Source: Acidobacteriota bacterium (GTDB lineage Bacteria; Acidobacteriota; Blastocatellia; Pyrinomonadales; Pyrinomonadaceae). From it: DNA of 64,000 nt. Below are positions 43,195-49,999 of the stretch, one piece after another. Where the stretch lies: NCBI GenBank assembly GCA_020199775.1, contig JAIVJZ010000042.1, forward strand, positions 1 through 64,000. The letters are read 5' to 3'. Below the pieces are notes generated by a model. It made no database searches. It was not told where the DNA came from and saw only the letters and a program-made list of their open reading frames with translations. The stretch's first letter is position 1. The number at the start of each line of letters is the position of its first letter. The translations under genes and the position numbers were made by a program.

Positions 43195-43395
43195 TAAAAT
43201 CACTTCGCGTAACTCGGTCGCCGTGAGTAAGAACCTCTCCACTCTAACGGCGATGCTCATCACTCCTGCTTTGAGGTTGAGGTTGAGCTACGCATAAGCC
43301 GTCACTGATTTTCAAAGATAGAACGCGCGGCATCATACCAGACCGCGCCATTATTCGTCTTGCCTCTGTCCAACCTCAACACGGCGGCAGAGGCG

Positions 43396-43431
43396 CGCGG
43401 GGCTTGCGGCAAGGACAGCACAAGCCCCGCG
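43396..43431 (+). promoter_or_regulatory. Hairpin before the receiver gene
   Basis: Stem CGCGGGGCTTG/CAAGCCCCGCG, 11 bp perfect, 14-nt loop, ending 8 bases before the ATG of the receiver gene. No Shine-Dalgarno sequence is visible between hairpin and ATG, so translation may depend on the structure or start at the TTG at 43404 inside it. Confidence 0.5.
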
Positions 43432-43439
43432 ACAATCCT

Positions 43440-43796
43440 ATGCCTCACATCCTTTTAGTCGAAGATCACAAAGTTGTCGCGCAGGCCATTAAAGAGACGT
43501 TGGAAGATGAAGGCTGGCGCGTGACGCTCTGTGGTGATGGTGCGGTCGCCGTTCTCAGGCTGGCGAGCAACGCCAGTTATAGCCTCTTGCTGTGTGATAA
43601 CCAGTTACCAAGCGTTAGCGGTCTTGAGTTAGTGAGATATGCGCGCGGGTTAGATCATCGCAGAGAGATGCCGATCATCATGTTTTCCGCAAGTGAATGT
43701 AGTAGGGATGCGCGACTAGCGGGCGTGAATGAGTATCTACGCAAGCCCGCCGACATAGGGAAGATAGTTGAGACTGTCGCCCGCTTGCTCATATAA
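43440..43796 (+). CDS. Stand-alone response-regulator receiver protein
   Basis: A 118-residue CheY-like receiver from ATG 43440 with no output domain. The acidic pair is in ILLVEDHKVV, the phospho-Asp is in LLLCDNQLP, the Thr/Ser switch position is in IIMFSAS and the conserved Lys is in YLRKPAD. There is no kinase gene on the transposon, so it may titrate or redirect host phosphotransfer. TTG 43404 is an alternative start that would put the hairpin inside the gene. It is transcribed away from the XRE unit and precedes the unknown gene at 43917. Confidence 0.87.
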   Translation: MPHILLVEDHKVVAQAIKETLEDEGWRVTLCGDGAVAVLRLASNASYSLLLCDNQLPSVSGLELVRYARGLDHRREMPIIMFSASECSRDARLAGVNEYLRKPADIGKIVETVARLLI

Positions 43797-43916
43797 TCCC
43801 CTAACAACTTTCGGCTCGCCTGACTCACGCCTGATCAGCGTGGGGAAAGGTTGCGAATCTCTGACGCGGCGGGCGAGCCGAATACTCATTCAGAGAATGG
43901 CTACAGAGAGGCCATC

Positions 43917-44771
43917 ATGCACAAGTTCACCGGCGAAGAAACGCCGACCGACGTTTTGCGGTTGGCGTTAGATTATTTTTCCAAGAGCAAGGTGATTGAA
44001 GGCTTAGACGCCGTTATTCTTTACCGTGACGGCATCCCTTTCCTGCAATTACAGGCTGAAGTCAAGAATGATCTAGGAGAGTTTTACGGTCTGTATAGGC
44101 TGGACAAGATGCTTCTCAACGTGTACCCCACGTGTGAAGCAATTTACTCGGCGGCCGATGACAATCAGCTATTCGGCGAGAGAAGAGATGGCGGTATGGG
44201 GCGGGATATTCTTGTCCGGCGGTTAGCGTTCCATGCAATGACGACAATGCTAACGCGCCTCATACTGCTTCAACTGATGCTGTTTGAGGAAAATTTCGAT
44301 GAAACTTTGACCCTAACCGCCTCCACCCTATTCGGTATATTGGCGGGTATTTATAAAGAAGATGGTGACGAGATGTCGGCAAAGGCGGCGAATAAGGCCG
44401 CCCAGAAGTTAATGCAGGCCTGCGTTGATACAACCTCTAAACAAAGGCGGGATTTCCAGATCACACTCTTAAATGCTCTCCCGTCGTTGAACATACCTAC
44501 GGGCGTAGGGCGGCCTAAAGGGAGCACCAAGCCAAAAGATGTTAAAGCACAAGAAGCCGCAGAGTATGTGCAGAAGGTTGAAGCAACGATCCGAAAACTG
44601 ATTTCGCCTAAAGGAAAGATTCCGACGAAAAGGGCGGTCGCAAAAGAACTAGGCATCGGCGGCTTGAGCGCAGGCGGTACGGATTCAAGCCTCACTAACT
44701 TTAGTAGGAAACTTAAGGGGTTAAGTATTGACTACAATGCGATTGTTGAGAGGGTGAAACTAGGCAAATAA
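43917..44771 (+). CDS. Unknown transposon protein with AT-hook-like motif
   Basis: A 284-residue soluble protein from ATG 43917 (MHKFTGEETPTDVLRLAL); the frame is open for 22 more codons upstream without a clear start. The N-terminal two thirds is helical, with LDAVILYRDGIPFLQLQ and LLQLMLFEENFDETLTLTASTLFGILAGIY. Near residue 195 is GVGRPKGSTKPK, like an AT-hook or basic DNA-binding loop, followed by KRAVAKELGIGGLSAGGTDSSLTNFSRKL, which has helix-turn-helix spacing. I do not recognise a family. DNA binding is likely, and 34-bp tandem repeats start 22 bp after its stop codon. It might be an accessory transposition or regulatory protein. Confidence 0.75.
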   Translation: MHKFTGEETPTDVLRLALDYFSKSKVIEGLDAVILYRDGIPFLQLQAEVKNDLGEFYGLYRLDKMLLNVYPTCEAIYSAADDNQLFGERRDGGMGRDILVRRLAFHAMTTMLTRLILLQLMLFEENFDETLTLTASTLFGILAGIYKEDGDEMSAKAANKAAQKLMQACVDTTSKQRRDFQITLLNALPSLNIPTGVGRPKGSTKPKDVKAQEAAEYVQKVEATIRKLISPKGKIPTKRAVAKELGIGGLSAGGTDSSLTNFSRKLKGLSIDYNAIVERVKLGK

Positions 44772-44792
44772 ATTCGCCTTAATTATTTGGCA

Positions 44793-44878
44793 TATATGCC
44801 AAGATATTCTGACAAGTTTTCCAGCCTATCTGCCAAGATATTTAGGCGCGTTTTCTAGCCTATCTGCCAACAAATCCC
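44793..44878 (+). repeat. 34-bp tandem direct repeats
   Basis: Two full units start at 44793 and 44827 and a third partial unit at 44861. Each begins TATMTGCCAAGATATT, and the full units end TTTTCYAGCC. The spacing of exactly 34 bp (about three helical turns) suits a protein-binding array. They lie just upstream of the promoter-like region of the leader ORF. There are too few and too close copies for a CRISPR array. Confidence 0.75.
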
Positions 44879-44949
44879 ACTTAATAACTAAGCAAATTTT
44901 ACAAGGCCGATTCTGGCGTAGTATGGCTCTGCATATGGAGGGTACTACG

Positions 44950-45000
44950 ATGAGAAGAGATATAGCCCTCACGTTCACGCTAACCGACGTGAAGGGCTGA
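44950..45000 (+). CDS. Short leader-peptide-like ORF
   Basis: ATG 44950 reads MRRDIALTFTLTDVKG and stops at 45000. A strong Shine-Dalgarno, GGAGGG, ends seven bases before the ATG, better than most genes in the window. The stop codon directly abuts a set of overlapping hairpins (45001-45052) that precede a tRNA gene at 45078. This is the layout of a translated leader in an attenuator. It has alternating Leu/Thr/Phe codons rather than a run of one amino acid. A promoter-like TTTACA ... TAGTAT lies about 30-50 bp upstream. It could also be a tiny toxin-like peptide. Confidence 0.5.
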   Translation: MRRDIALTFTLTDVKG

Positions 45001-45052
45001 AACGGGAAGACCCGTTCTGATGACTTTTGACGGAGACAGCAGAACGGGTCTT
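45001..45052 (+). promoter_or_regulatory. Mutually exclusive hairpins (attenuator-like)
   Basis: AACGGG (45001-45006) can pair with CCCGTT (45011-45016). The same CCCGTT is part of AAGACCCGTTCTG (45007-45019), which pairs perfectly over 13 bp with CAGAACGGGTCTT (45040-45052). Only one of the two forms at a time. A T-rich stretch (CCTTTGTTTT, 45061-45070) follows after a short gap, so the long form may be a terminator. It separates the leader ORF from the tRNA. Confidence 0.6.
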
Positions 45053-45077
45053 GGTTAGCACCTTTGTTTTCAAAAGT

Positions 45078-45161
45078 GGGGATGTGGCGTAACTGGCAGC
45101 CGCGCCGTGCTGGAATCACGGTGGCCGTAAGGCCGTGCGGGTTCGAGTCCTGTCATCCCCA
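45078..45161 (+). tRNA. Class II tRNA, Leu-like body with GGA (Ser) anticodon
   Basis: An 84-nt cloverleaf. Acceptor GGGGATG/CATCCCC pairs 7 of 7; D stem GCG/CGC with GG in the loop; anticodon stem CCGTG/CACGG with loop CTGGAAT, so anticodon GGA at 45112-45114 (reads UCC, Ser); long variable arm GGCC-GTAA-GGCC; T arm GCGGG-TTCGAGT-CCTGT with two G-U pairs; discriminator A; no encoded CCA. The D arm (GTGGCGTAACTGGCAG) and A73 are like bacterial tRNA-Leu, whereas tRNA-Ser normally has G73. The usual A21 is C. It is carried by the transposon. Whether it is charged with Leu, Ser or not at all is open. Confidence 0.8.
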
Positions 45162-45236
45162 CTAAAACCTACCTTCGGCAGGAGGCTCTACGTGTGTTTA
45201 TAGCATGGCAACATTCAAAAGTCCATGAGAAAAGAT

Positions 45237-45251
45237 ACGCCTAAATAGACG
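45237..45251. promoter_or_regulatory. 15-bp shared upstream motif, copy 2
   Basis: ACGCCTAAATAGACG, identical to 43180-43194. Here it lies 68 bp before the first possible start of the transposase, followed by a small AATGGT/ACCATT inverted repeat (45253-45270). Confidence 0.6.
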
Positions 45252-45318
45252 AAATGGTATGGCTAAACCATTGATTTTAATGATATTTATGTTGATTTCA
45301 TAGATGGAATAATGTACC

Positions 45319-46449
45319 ATGCCTGCAAGTTCTTTCCATTCCAAAAGTAAAAGTCCCGCCGAGTGTTCTAGCACTCAACGGGACTTATTCAACCACAGCG
45401 TGCTTGCACACGATGTAGCCGATCCGCTCGTATTGTGCCGCAATCATGCTGAGAAAGCAAGAGTCATGATGCTGCAAACCGAACCTAAAGAGCGTAAGAC
45501 CTACCGCCAAGAATGGCACGAATACAACCAAGCCCAAACGAACGAAAAATCGAAGTTACAACACCTTCTCTTTGAACTCTGCCAGAACATAGACGAACCG
45601 CCGCAAGTGATGGGACGCCCGCGCGCTCCGCTCTCCGATCTGATTTTCGCATCCTGCATGAAAGTCTATACGGGCATGTCCGGGCGCAGGAATCAGTCAG
45701 ACCTCCGCGACGCTTTGATGCGCGGCTATCTGTCAATGCCTCTCCACTACAACACGATCCGGAAGTATCTTGAGCGTGAAGACCTGACAGCCTATCTTAA
45801 AGAGTTGATCATCGCATCCAGCTTGCCGCTCAAGAGCGTTGAGTCAGACTTCGCGGTTGACTCATCAGGCTTCGCTACTGGTCAGTTCTCGCGTTGGTTC
45901 GATGCCAAGTATGGCGAGCCGATGAAACAGCACGATTGGATCAAGGTGCATCTCATGTGCGGCGTCAAGACCAATATCGTAACGAGCGTGGAAGTCTCGC
46001 ACCGCCACGCTAACGACAGCCCCTATCTCAAGCCGTTACTTGATACGACCACTGGCAGCGGTTTTCAGGTCAAAGAACTATCAGCCGACAAAGGTTATGA
46101 CAGTTTTAAGAACCGTTGCTTTGTACTCGTTAAAGGCGGCATCCCTTACATTCCATTTCGTGAAGGTGAGAAGAACAAACCCAACCCCTCCGGCAAAGGC
46201 GAACTATGGAAGCGCATGTATCACCTCTATAAGTTCCAAGAGAGCGAGTTCAAACAGCACTATCACAAGCGGTCAAACGTCGAGACTGTGTTCAGTATGA
46301 TCAAGGCTAAGTTTGGCGAGCGGCTAAGAAGTAAGACGGCGACGGCGCAGATCAACGAAGTGCTTTGCAAAGTCCTCTGTCATAATCTGTGCTGTGTCAT
46401 TCAGAGCATGTATGAACTTGGAATAGATGTTGACTTTAGCGCATCGTAA
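45319..46449 (+). CDS. DDE transposase of the 5-kb transposon
   Basis: Up to 376 residues from ATG 45319; ATG 45466 (MLQTEPKERKTYRQEW) lies beyond an early hairpin and may be the real start. The DDE_Tnp_1-type (IS4/IS5-like) catalytic core has its first Asp in FAVDSSGF, its second in LSADKGYDS and the Glu in HKRSNVETVFSMIKAKFGERLRSKT. The C-terminus LCHNLCCVIQSMYELGI is typical of this group. An N-terminal HTH-like RNQSDLRDALMRGYLSMPLHYNTIRKYL probably binds the ends. It lies at the right end of the element, facing the right inverted repeat. A 9-bp target duplication agrees with IS4-type enzymes; the exact family is not assigned. Confidence 0.9.
   Translation: MPASSFHSKSKSPAECSSTQRDLFNHSVLAHDVADPLVLCRNHAEKARVMMLQTEPKERKTYRQEWHEYNQAQTNEKSKLQHLLFELCQNIDEPPQVMGRPRAPLSDLIFASCMKVYTGMSGRRNQSDLRDALMRGYLSMPLHYNTIRKYLEREDLTAYLKELIIASSLPLKSVESDFAVDSSGFATGQFSRWFDAKYGEPMKQHDWIKVHLMCGVKTNIVTSVEVSHRHANDSPYLKPLLDTTTGSGFQVKELSADKGYDSFKNRCFVLVKGGIPYIPFREGEKNKPNPSGKGELWKRMYHLYKFQESEFKQHYHKRSNVETVFSMIKAKFGERLRSKTATAQINEVLCKVLCHNLCCVIQSMYELGIDVDFSAS
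45351..45387 (+). promoter_or_regulatory. Hairpin at the 5' end of the transposase gene
   Basis: AAGTCCCG and CGGGACTT, together with GAGTG/CACTC, form an interrupted stem around TTCTAG, within the first 25 codons of the longest transposase frame. Such structures in insertion sequences limit transposase made from outside transcripts. It also supports the later start at 45466. Confidence 0.5.
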
Positions 46450-46553
46450 CGAAAAGGGACTTTATGGTCAAGTGAGGATTTTGACCATAAAGTCCCTTCG
46501 TTGACCACAAAGTCTGACCATAATGTGACTTTAGGGGCAAAGCCCTAGATTTT

Positions 46554-46883
46554 GACTTTGCCCAAGAAGTCGGTCTGCCGCACAATATATTGTAGGTGAC
46601 GGATATGCCATGTTCCTTATTTAGTAGCCGTTTTGACTTTTTGGGCAAAGCCGTCCATGTGGTGCTAATGTTATCGGACTCTGGCAAAGGGGGGAGAACC
46701 TATTCACTTGCACCGGGTTGCCGGTGCGAGGATGACGACATGAGACGGGTCAGAGTCGCTGTCGCAGGTAAGATTTTTTGAGGGAGAATAAATTACTGCG
46801 TTGAGTCACATTGGGTATTAATTTTCCCACGGGGGCGATTAGAACCGCTTGGCACTTACCGTCGATTACGCCCACGAACCTCT
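46554..46883. other. Gene-free stretch right of the transposon
   Basis: Its first 130 bases are the right part of the 161-bp palindromic element. The rest to 46883 holds no convincing ORF or RNA; it is the downstream flank of the small membrane-protein gene on the minus strand. Confidence 0.5.
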
Positions 46884-47279
46884 CTAATCTGTTGTCGTGT
46901 AGCCGCCGGTGTCGAAGACGATGAAGGTGAAGTCCGGCCCGCCTGACGCAAAGCGCGTCACACCTTCGGGCTTAATTTTGCGATGAAACTCGCCCGCCTG
47001 TCTGCGCCCTTCGCCGAGCCTCATCCAGAAGACTTCATCCGTGCGCCCGTCATCCACGAAGAGCACGCCGTCCGTGCCGCGGACATGAGCCACGCCCGAA
47101 GCCTCGAACGTGCCCCCGTCGAAGGGGGTCACGCCCGCGCCCGGCTCTCCGGCGGTATTCGCAGATGTCCGGGGCTGAAGCGTATACAGCAGCGGCAACG
47201 AACCTGCCAAGAGCGTGAGCAACATGACAAGTGCGACCGGACGTACTTGAGAATTAAAGGCTCCGTCGATCTTACTCAT
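46884..47279 (-). CDS. Membrane-anchored protein of unknown function, possibly truncated
   Basis: A 131-residue protein with one N-terminal membrane segment (VALVMLLTLLAGSLPLLYTL). The rest has FEASGVAHVRGTDGVLFVDDGRTDEVFWMRL, which resembles the first blade of esterase-like or phytase-like beta-propellers (SGV-x-x-V-x-G-T-D ... FVDDG). A full propeller would need about 300 residues, and the frame stops soon after PDFTFIVFDTGG, so the gene may be a fragment. The mobile-element cluster ends only about 200 bp beyond the stop. It is 47 bp downstream of another small exported-protein gene. Confidence 0.55.
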   Translation of the reverse strand: MSKIDGAFNSQVRPVALVMLLTLLAGSLPLLYTLQPRTSANTAGEPGAGVTPFDGGTFEASGVAHVRGTDGVLFVDDGRTDEVFWMRLGEGRRQAGEFHRKIKPEGVTRFASGGPDFTFIVFDTGGYTTTD

Positions 47280-47326
47280 AACGTACCCCCCCGGTTGATG
47301 ACTCTCTGGACGACGAATGCGACTCC

Positions 47327-47788
47327 TCAGGTGGAAGGCGCGTTTGTCATCTCAAGTTCCGCCTCTCCGCGGTGGTTGGTCTTGAAGGACGCCGCCTGCT
47401 GCCCGTCGATAAACAGGTCGTAAGAGGTATGTGCCGAGAGTTGCCGCACCTCGACCTCAAGTTCTTTTTCGGTGACGCTATTCTTCTTGTTTGATATTTC
47501 GATCTCGGCCACCCCACGGGCATCCGGGTCAACGCCCGTCGCAGCTAGCGGAGACTTCTCTTCTATCTCCCCGTCGTACTTCGTCGTCACTGTAAAATTG
47601 CCGCTGAGGATGACACGACCGCCGCCGTCTTTGATCTCCACTAGCTTGACCGCCGCCAGATTGTCCAGAGACGACGGGAGCGGCTGTTTGATCTCGCGCG
47701 AGTCGCTTCGGACAATCGCCAGCGCGGCGTATCCGAAAGTTAAAAACATCACGACGATTGGCAGAATCATTTTTACCCTGTAACTCAT
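47327..47788 (-). CDS. Exported protein of unknown function
   Basis: A 153-residue protein with AAAGGGGG before its ATG. One N-terminal membrane/signal segment (MILPIVVMFLTFGYAALAIV) is followed by a beta-rich domain: VKLVEIKDGGGRVILSGNFTV, GVAEIEISNKKN, LEVEVRQLSAHTSYDLFIDGQQAASFKTNHRGEAEL. The last part resembles the repeated GNF/YxVxVDG-type units of periplasmic beta domains. It is downstream of a HAMP kinase (110 bp) on the same strand and could be co-regulated with it. Confidence 0.7.
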   Translation of the reverse strand: MSYRVKMILPIVVMFLTFGYAALAIVRSDSREIKQPLPSSLDNLAAVKLVEIKDGGGRVILSGNFTVTTKYDGEIEEKSPLAATGVDPDARGVAEIEISNKKNSVTEKELEVEVRQLSAHTSYDLFIDGQQAASFKTNHRGEAELEMTNAPST

Positions 47789-47898
47789 ATATTCCCCCTT
47801 TACTTTGGACGGCTCAACTCATGCCGTCGCTTTCATTCCGTGAGATTATCAAATCCCCGGTAAACGCAGGGTAAACGATGTAAAGAGACTATTCGCAA

Positions 47899-49317
47899 TC
47901 AGTTAGAGGCGGGTGTGACGGGCAGGCGGGCGACGAAGGTGGTGCCGGTGTGGTCGGAAACGGCTAACTCAAGTTCACCGTTATGAGCTTGGGCGACCCA
48001 TCTGGCGATGGCGAGACCCAGTCCCGCGCCGCCGTCTTCGGCGCGCGAGCGAGCCTTGTCAGCGCGGTAGAATCGCTCGAAGACGTGAGCCTGTGCTTCG
48101 AGGGGGATGCCAGCTCCGGTGTCGGCGACTGTGAGCAGGTATTCGTCTGCCCGACGCGTCAGACCCAGCCTGACGACGCCGCCCGCAGGCGTAAACTTAA
48201 ACGCATTGTCCAACAGATTAAGAATCATCTGACGCAGCAGGTCTTCGTCACCGTGATAAGCCGCTTCGGGCAAGTTCGTCAGTTCCACGGACACGCCTTT
48301 GTCGGCTCCCAACAGTCCTCCGGCGCGCGCGACTTCTTCGAGCAGGTCGTTCAGGTAGAGCGGCCTCTTTTGCAGGGGGTAGTGCCCGGCGTCGGCGCGC
48401 GCCAGGGCGAACATGTCCTTCACGATCCGGGAGAGACGGCGCGTCTGCTCGGCCATCATCTGAAGCGCCTCGCGGTATTCCTCCTCCTCCCGTCGCTCCT
48501 TCTTCAAGGTCACGCCCGCCGCCGTGCTCATCACCGAAAGCGGCGTGCGCAGTTCGTGCGAAGCGTCGGCCATGAACCGGCGTTGCTGTGAGAAGGCCGC
48601 GTTGAGGCGTGCGAGCAGTTCGTTGAAAGCTGTGGCGAGTTGTCCCAGTTCGTCGCGCGGGTTGGCGATAGGCAATCGGCTGTCGAGGCTTTCGGCGCCG
48701 ATCCGGCGCGCGCTCTTAGCCATGGCGGCGACGGGCGCGAAGCCTTGCCGCGCCAAAAACCAACCGCCGAGGCCGGCCAAGAGCAGCGCCGCCGGGGTCG
48801 CGAAGTAGAGTATCTCACTGAGCGATTCCAACTCGTCCTCGACCGCTTCGAGCGGCCGGCTGGCGAGGACGATGTACGGGGTATCGGCCGGAGGTATCCG
48901 CACCCTGCGCACGGCGAGGCGGTGGTGGTCGTCCGCGTCACGCTGCTCCGCGACCGTGTAGAGGTACACCTCGTCGGCGGGTATCGCCGCGAGGTCGGGC
49001 AGGCGGACGTGTAGGTCTTCTTCATAGGGATGTTCGGCGAGCAGCCGCCCCGCATCGTCGTAGATCATCAAGGCTTGTTGGGGGTGAGACAGTTCGGCCG
49101 CCGTGCTCTGTGCGGCGCTGAGGCTCGACTGGCCCTCCTGCGCGTCGTTCGTGAGCGAGGTGATTGAGATTTCGAGGGTTGAACGCAGGGCTTCATCCAC
49201 ACGCCTGTGAAGCGCGCGTGACAGCATGACGTAGACGGCGACGCCGAAGACGACGAGGATCAGCGCGAGCACGCTCACGTACCACAGTGTCAGACGCGCC
49301 CTGACTGACTCAAACAT
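47899..49317 (-). CDS. HAMP-domain sensor histidine kinase
   Basis: About 472 residues. Two membrane segments (LTLWYVSVLALILVVFGVAVYV near residue 10 and ILYFATPAALLLAGLGGWFLA near 170) enclose a periplasmic sensor region. A HAMP domain follows, then HisKA with ADASHELRTPLSVM (phospho-His) and HATPase with NLLDNAFKFTPAGG, DTGAGIP and GGAGLGLAIARWVA. It is an OmpR-type kinase like those of metal or envelope stress (CusS/HeavyS type). The start overlaps the end of the regulator gene by a few bases, so the two are coupled. Confidence 0.92.
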   Translation of the reverse strand: MFESVRARLTLWYVSVLALILVVFGVAVYVMLSRALHRRVDEALRSTLEISITSLTNDAQEGQSSLSAAQSTAAELSHPQQALMIYDDAGRLLAEHPYEEDLHVRLPDLAAIPADEVYLYTVAEQRDADDHHRLAVRRVRIPPADTPYIVLASRPLEAVEDELESLSEILYFATPAALLLAGLGGWFLARQGFAPVAAMAKSARRIGAESLDSRLPIANPRDELGQLATAFNELLARLNAAFSQQRRFMADASHELRTPLSVMSTAAGVTLKKERREEEEYREALQMMAEQTRRLSRIVKDMFALARADAGHYPLQKRPLYLNDLLEEVARAGGLLGADKGVSVELTNLPEAAYHGDEDLLRQMILNLLDNAFKFTPAGGVVRLGLTRRADEYLLTVADTGAGIPLEAQAHVFERFYRADKARSRAEDGGAGLGLAIARWVAQAHNGELELAVSDHTGTTFVARLPVTPASN

Positions 49318-49999
49318 CATCGTCCATGTCTCCCGTCGAGAGAATATACCCGGCTCCCCTGCGCGTCCGAATCAGTTTGACAGGGCGGTCGTCGTCAAGC
49401 TTGCGGCGTAGCCGTTGAATGAAGACCTCGATCACTTTCGAGAAAGGATCGTAACGCTCGTCCCAGACGTGTTCGGCGATGTCGGCGCGGCTGACGACCT
49501 CGTTGGCGTGCCGGGCGAGGTATTCGAGCAAAGCGTATTCTTTGGTCGTGAGTTCGACGCGCTTGCCCGCGCGCGATACCTGTTGCGCGCGCGTGTTGAT
49601 CGCTAAATCCGCGACCGTGATGACCTCCGGCAACAGCGCCGGAACCCTGCGCAGCAGCGCGCGCACGCGTGCGAGCAACTCCTCGAAATCGAAAGGTTTT
49701 ACAAGGTAGTCGTCTGCGCCCGTGTTCAGTCCTTCAACTCTATCTTCGACCGCGTCGCGCGCCGTGAGCATGAGAATAGGCACGGCGACTCCGTTCGCGC
49801 GCAACTCGCGGCAGACCTCGAAGCCGTCCTGGCCCGGCAGCATCACGTCCAAGATGATCAGGTCGTAGTCGTTGAGGTGCGCCTGATATAAAGCCGTCTC
49901 GCCGTCTCCGGCAATGTCTACCGCGTACGACTCTTCGCGCAAGCCCTTGGCGAGCATTTTGGCGGCGCTCTGCTCGTCCTCAACCAGTAGAACACGCAA
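49310..49999 (-). CDS. OmpR/PhoB-type response regulator
   Basis: A 229-residue regulator with receiver motifs VLLVEDEQSA, LIILDVMLPG (phospho-Asp), MLTARD and YLVKPFDF, and a winged-helix domain (LAINTRAQQVSRAGKRVELTTKEYALLEYL ... KVIEVFIQRLRRKLDDDRPVKLIRTRRGAGYIL). The start is TTG at 49999, eight bases after GAGGAG. It is first in the operon with the HAMP kinase and belongs to the CusR/QseB-like branch by its sequence. Confidence 0.94.
   Translation of the reverse strand: MRVLLVEDEQSAAKMLAKGLREESYAVDIAGDGETALYQAHLNDYDLIILDVMLPGQDGFEVCRELRANGVAVPILMLTARDAVEDRVEGLNTGADDYLVKPFDFEELLARVRALLRRVPALLPEVITVADLAINTRAQQVSRAGKRVELTTKEYALLEYLARHANEVVSRADIAEHVWDERYDPFSKVIEVFIQRLRRKLDDDRPVKLIRTRRGAGYILSTGDMDDDV

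Larger units (their letters stand above)
41470..46553 (+). mobile_element. 5,066-bp unit transposon with 9-bp target duplications
   Basis: Perfect 18-bp terminal inverted repeats GGCTTTGCCCCTAAAGTC (41479-41496) and its complement (46527-46544) are flanked by identical 9-mers CTAGATTTT (41470-41478 and 46545-46553). Just inside each end are copies of TGACCAYAAAGTC: three at the left (41502, 41523, 41542) and four at the right (46458 inverted, 46482, 46502, 46516), probably transposase-binding sites. Gene order: DUF1828/1829, DUF6978-like and XRE genes leftwards; receiver and unknown genes rightwards; leader ORF, hairpins, tRNA, transposase. The perfect ends suggest a recent insertion. Confidence 0.88.
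41448..46683. mobile_element. 161-bp palindromic element, split by the 5-kb transposon
   Basis: Perfect 14-bp inverted repeats CAGAGTCCGATAAC (41448-41461) and GTTATCGGACTCTG (46670-46683) lie outside the transposon. Inside them, separated by exactly 17 bp on each side, is a second pair: GACTTTGCCCAAGAAGTC (46554-46571) and GACTTTTTGGGCAAAGCC (46635-46652), 16 of 18 complementary. With the transposon and one target copy removed the parts join into a symmetric 161-bp non-coding element (41448-41478 plus 46554-46683). The inner repeat resembles the transposon's own end (16 of 18). Confidence 0.75.

Noticed and set aside
44793-44878. Possible CRISPR array
   Set aside because: Units are contiguous 34-bp tandem repeats without unique spacers, and only 2.3 copies exist; no cas genes are present.
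46554-46652. Separate 99-bp MITE next to the transposon
   Set aside because: The outer 14-bp repeats with exactly equal 17-bp spacing on both sides show that it is the inner part of one 161-bp element.
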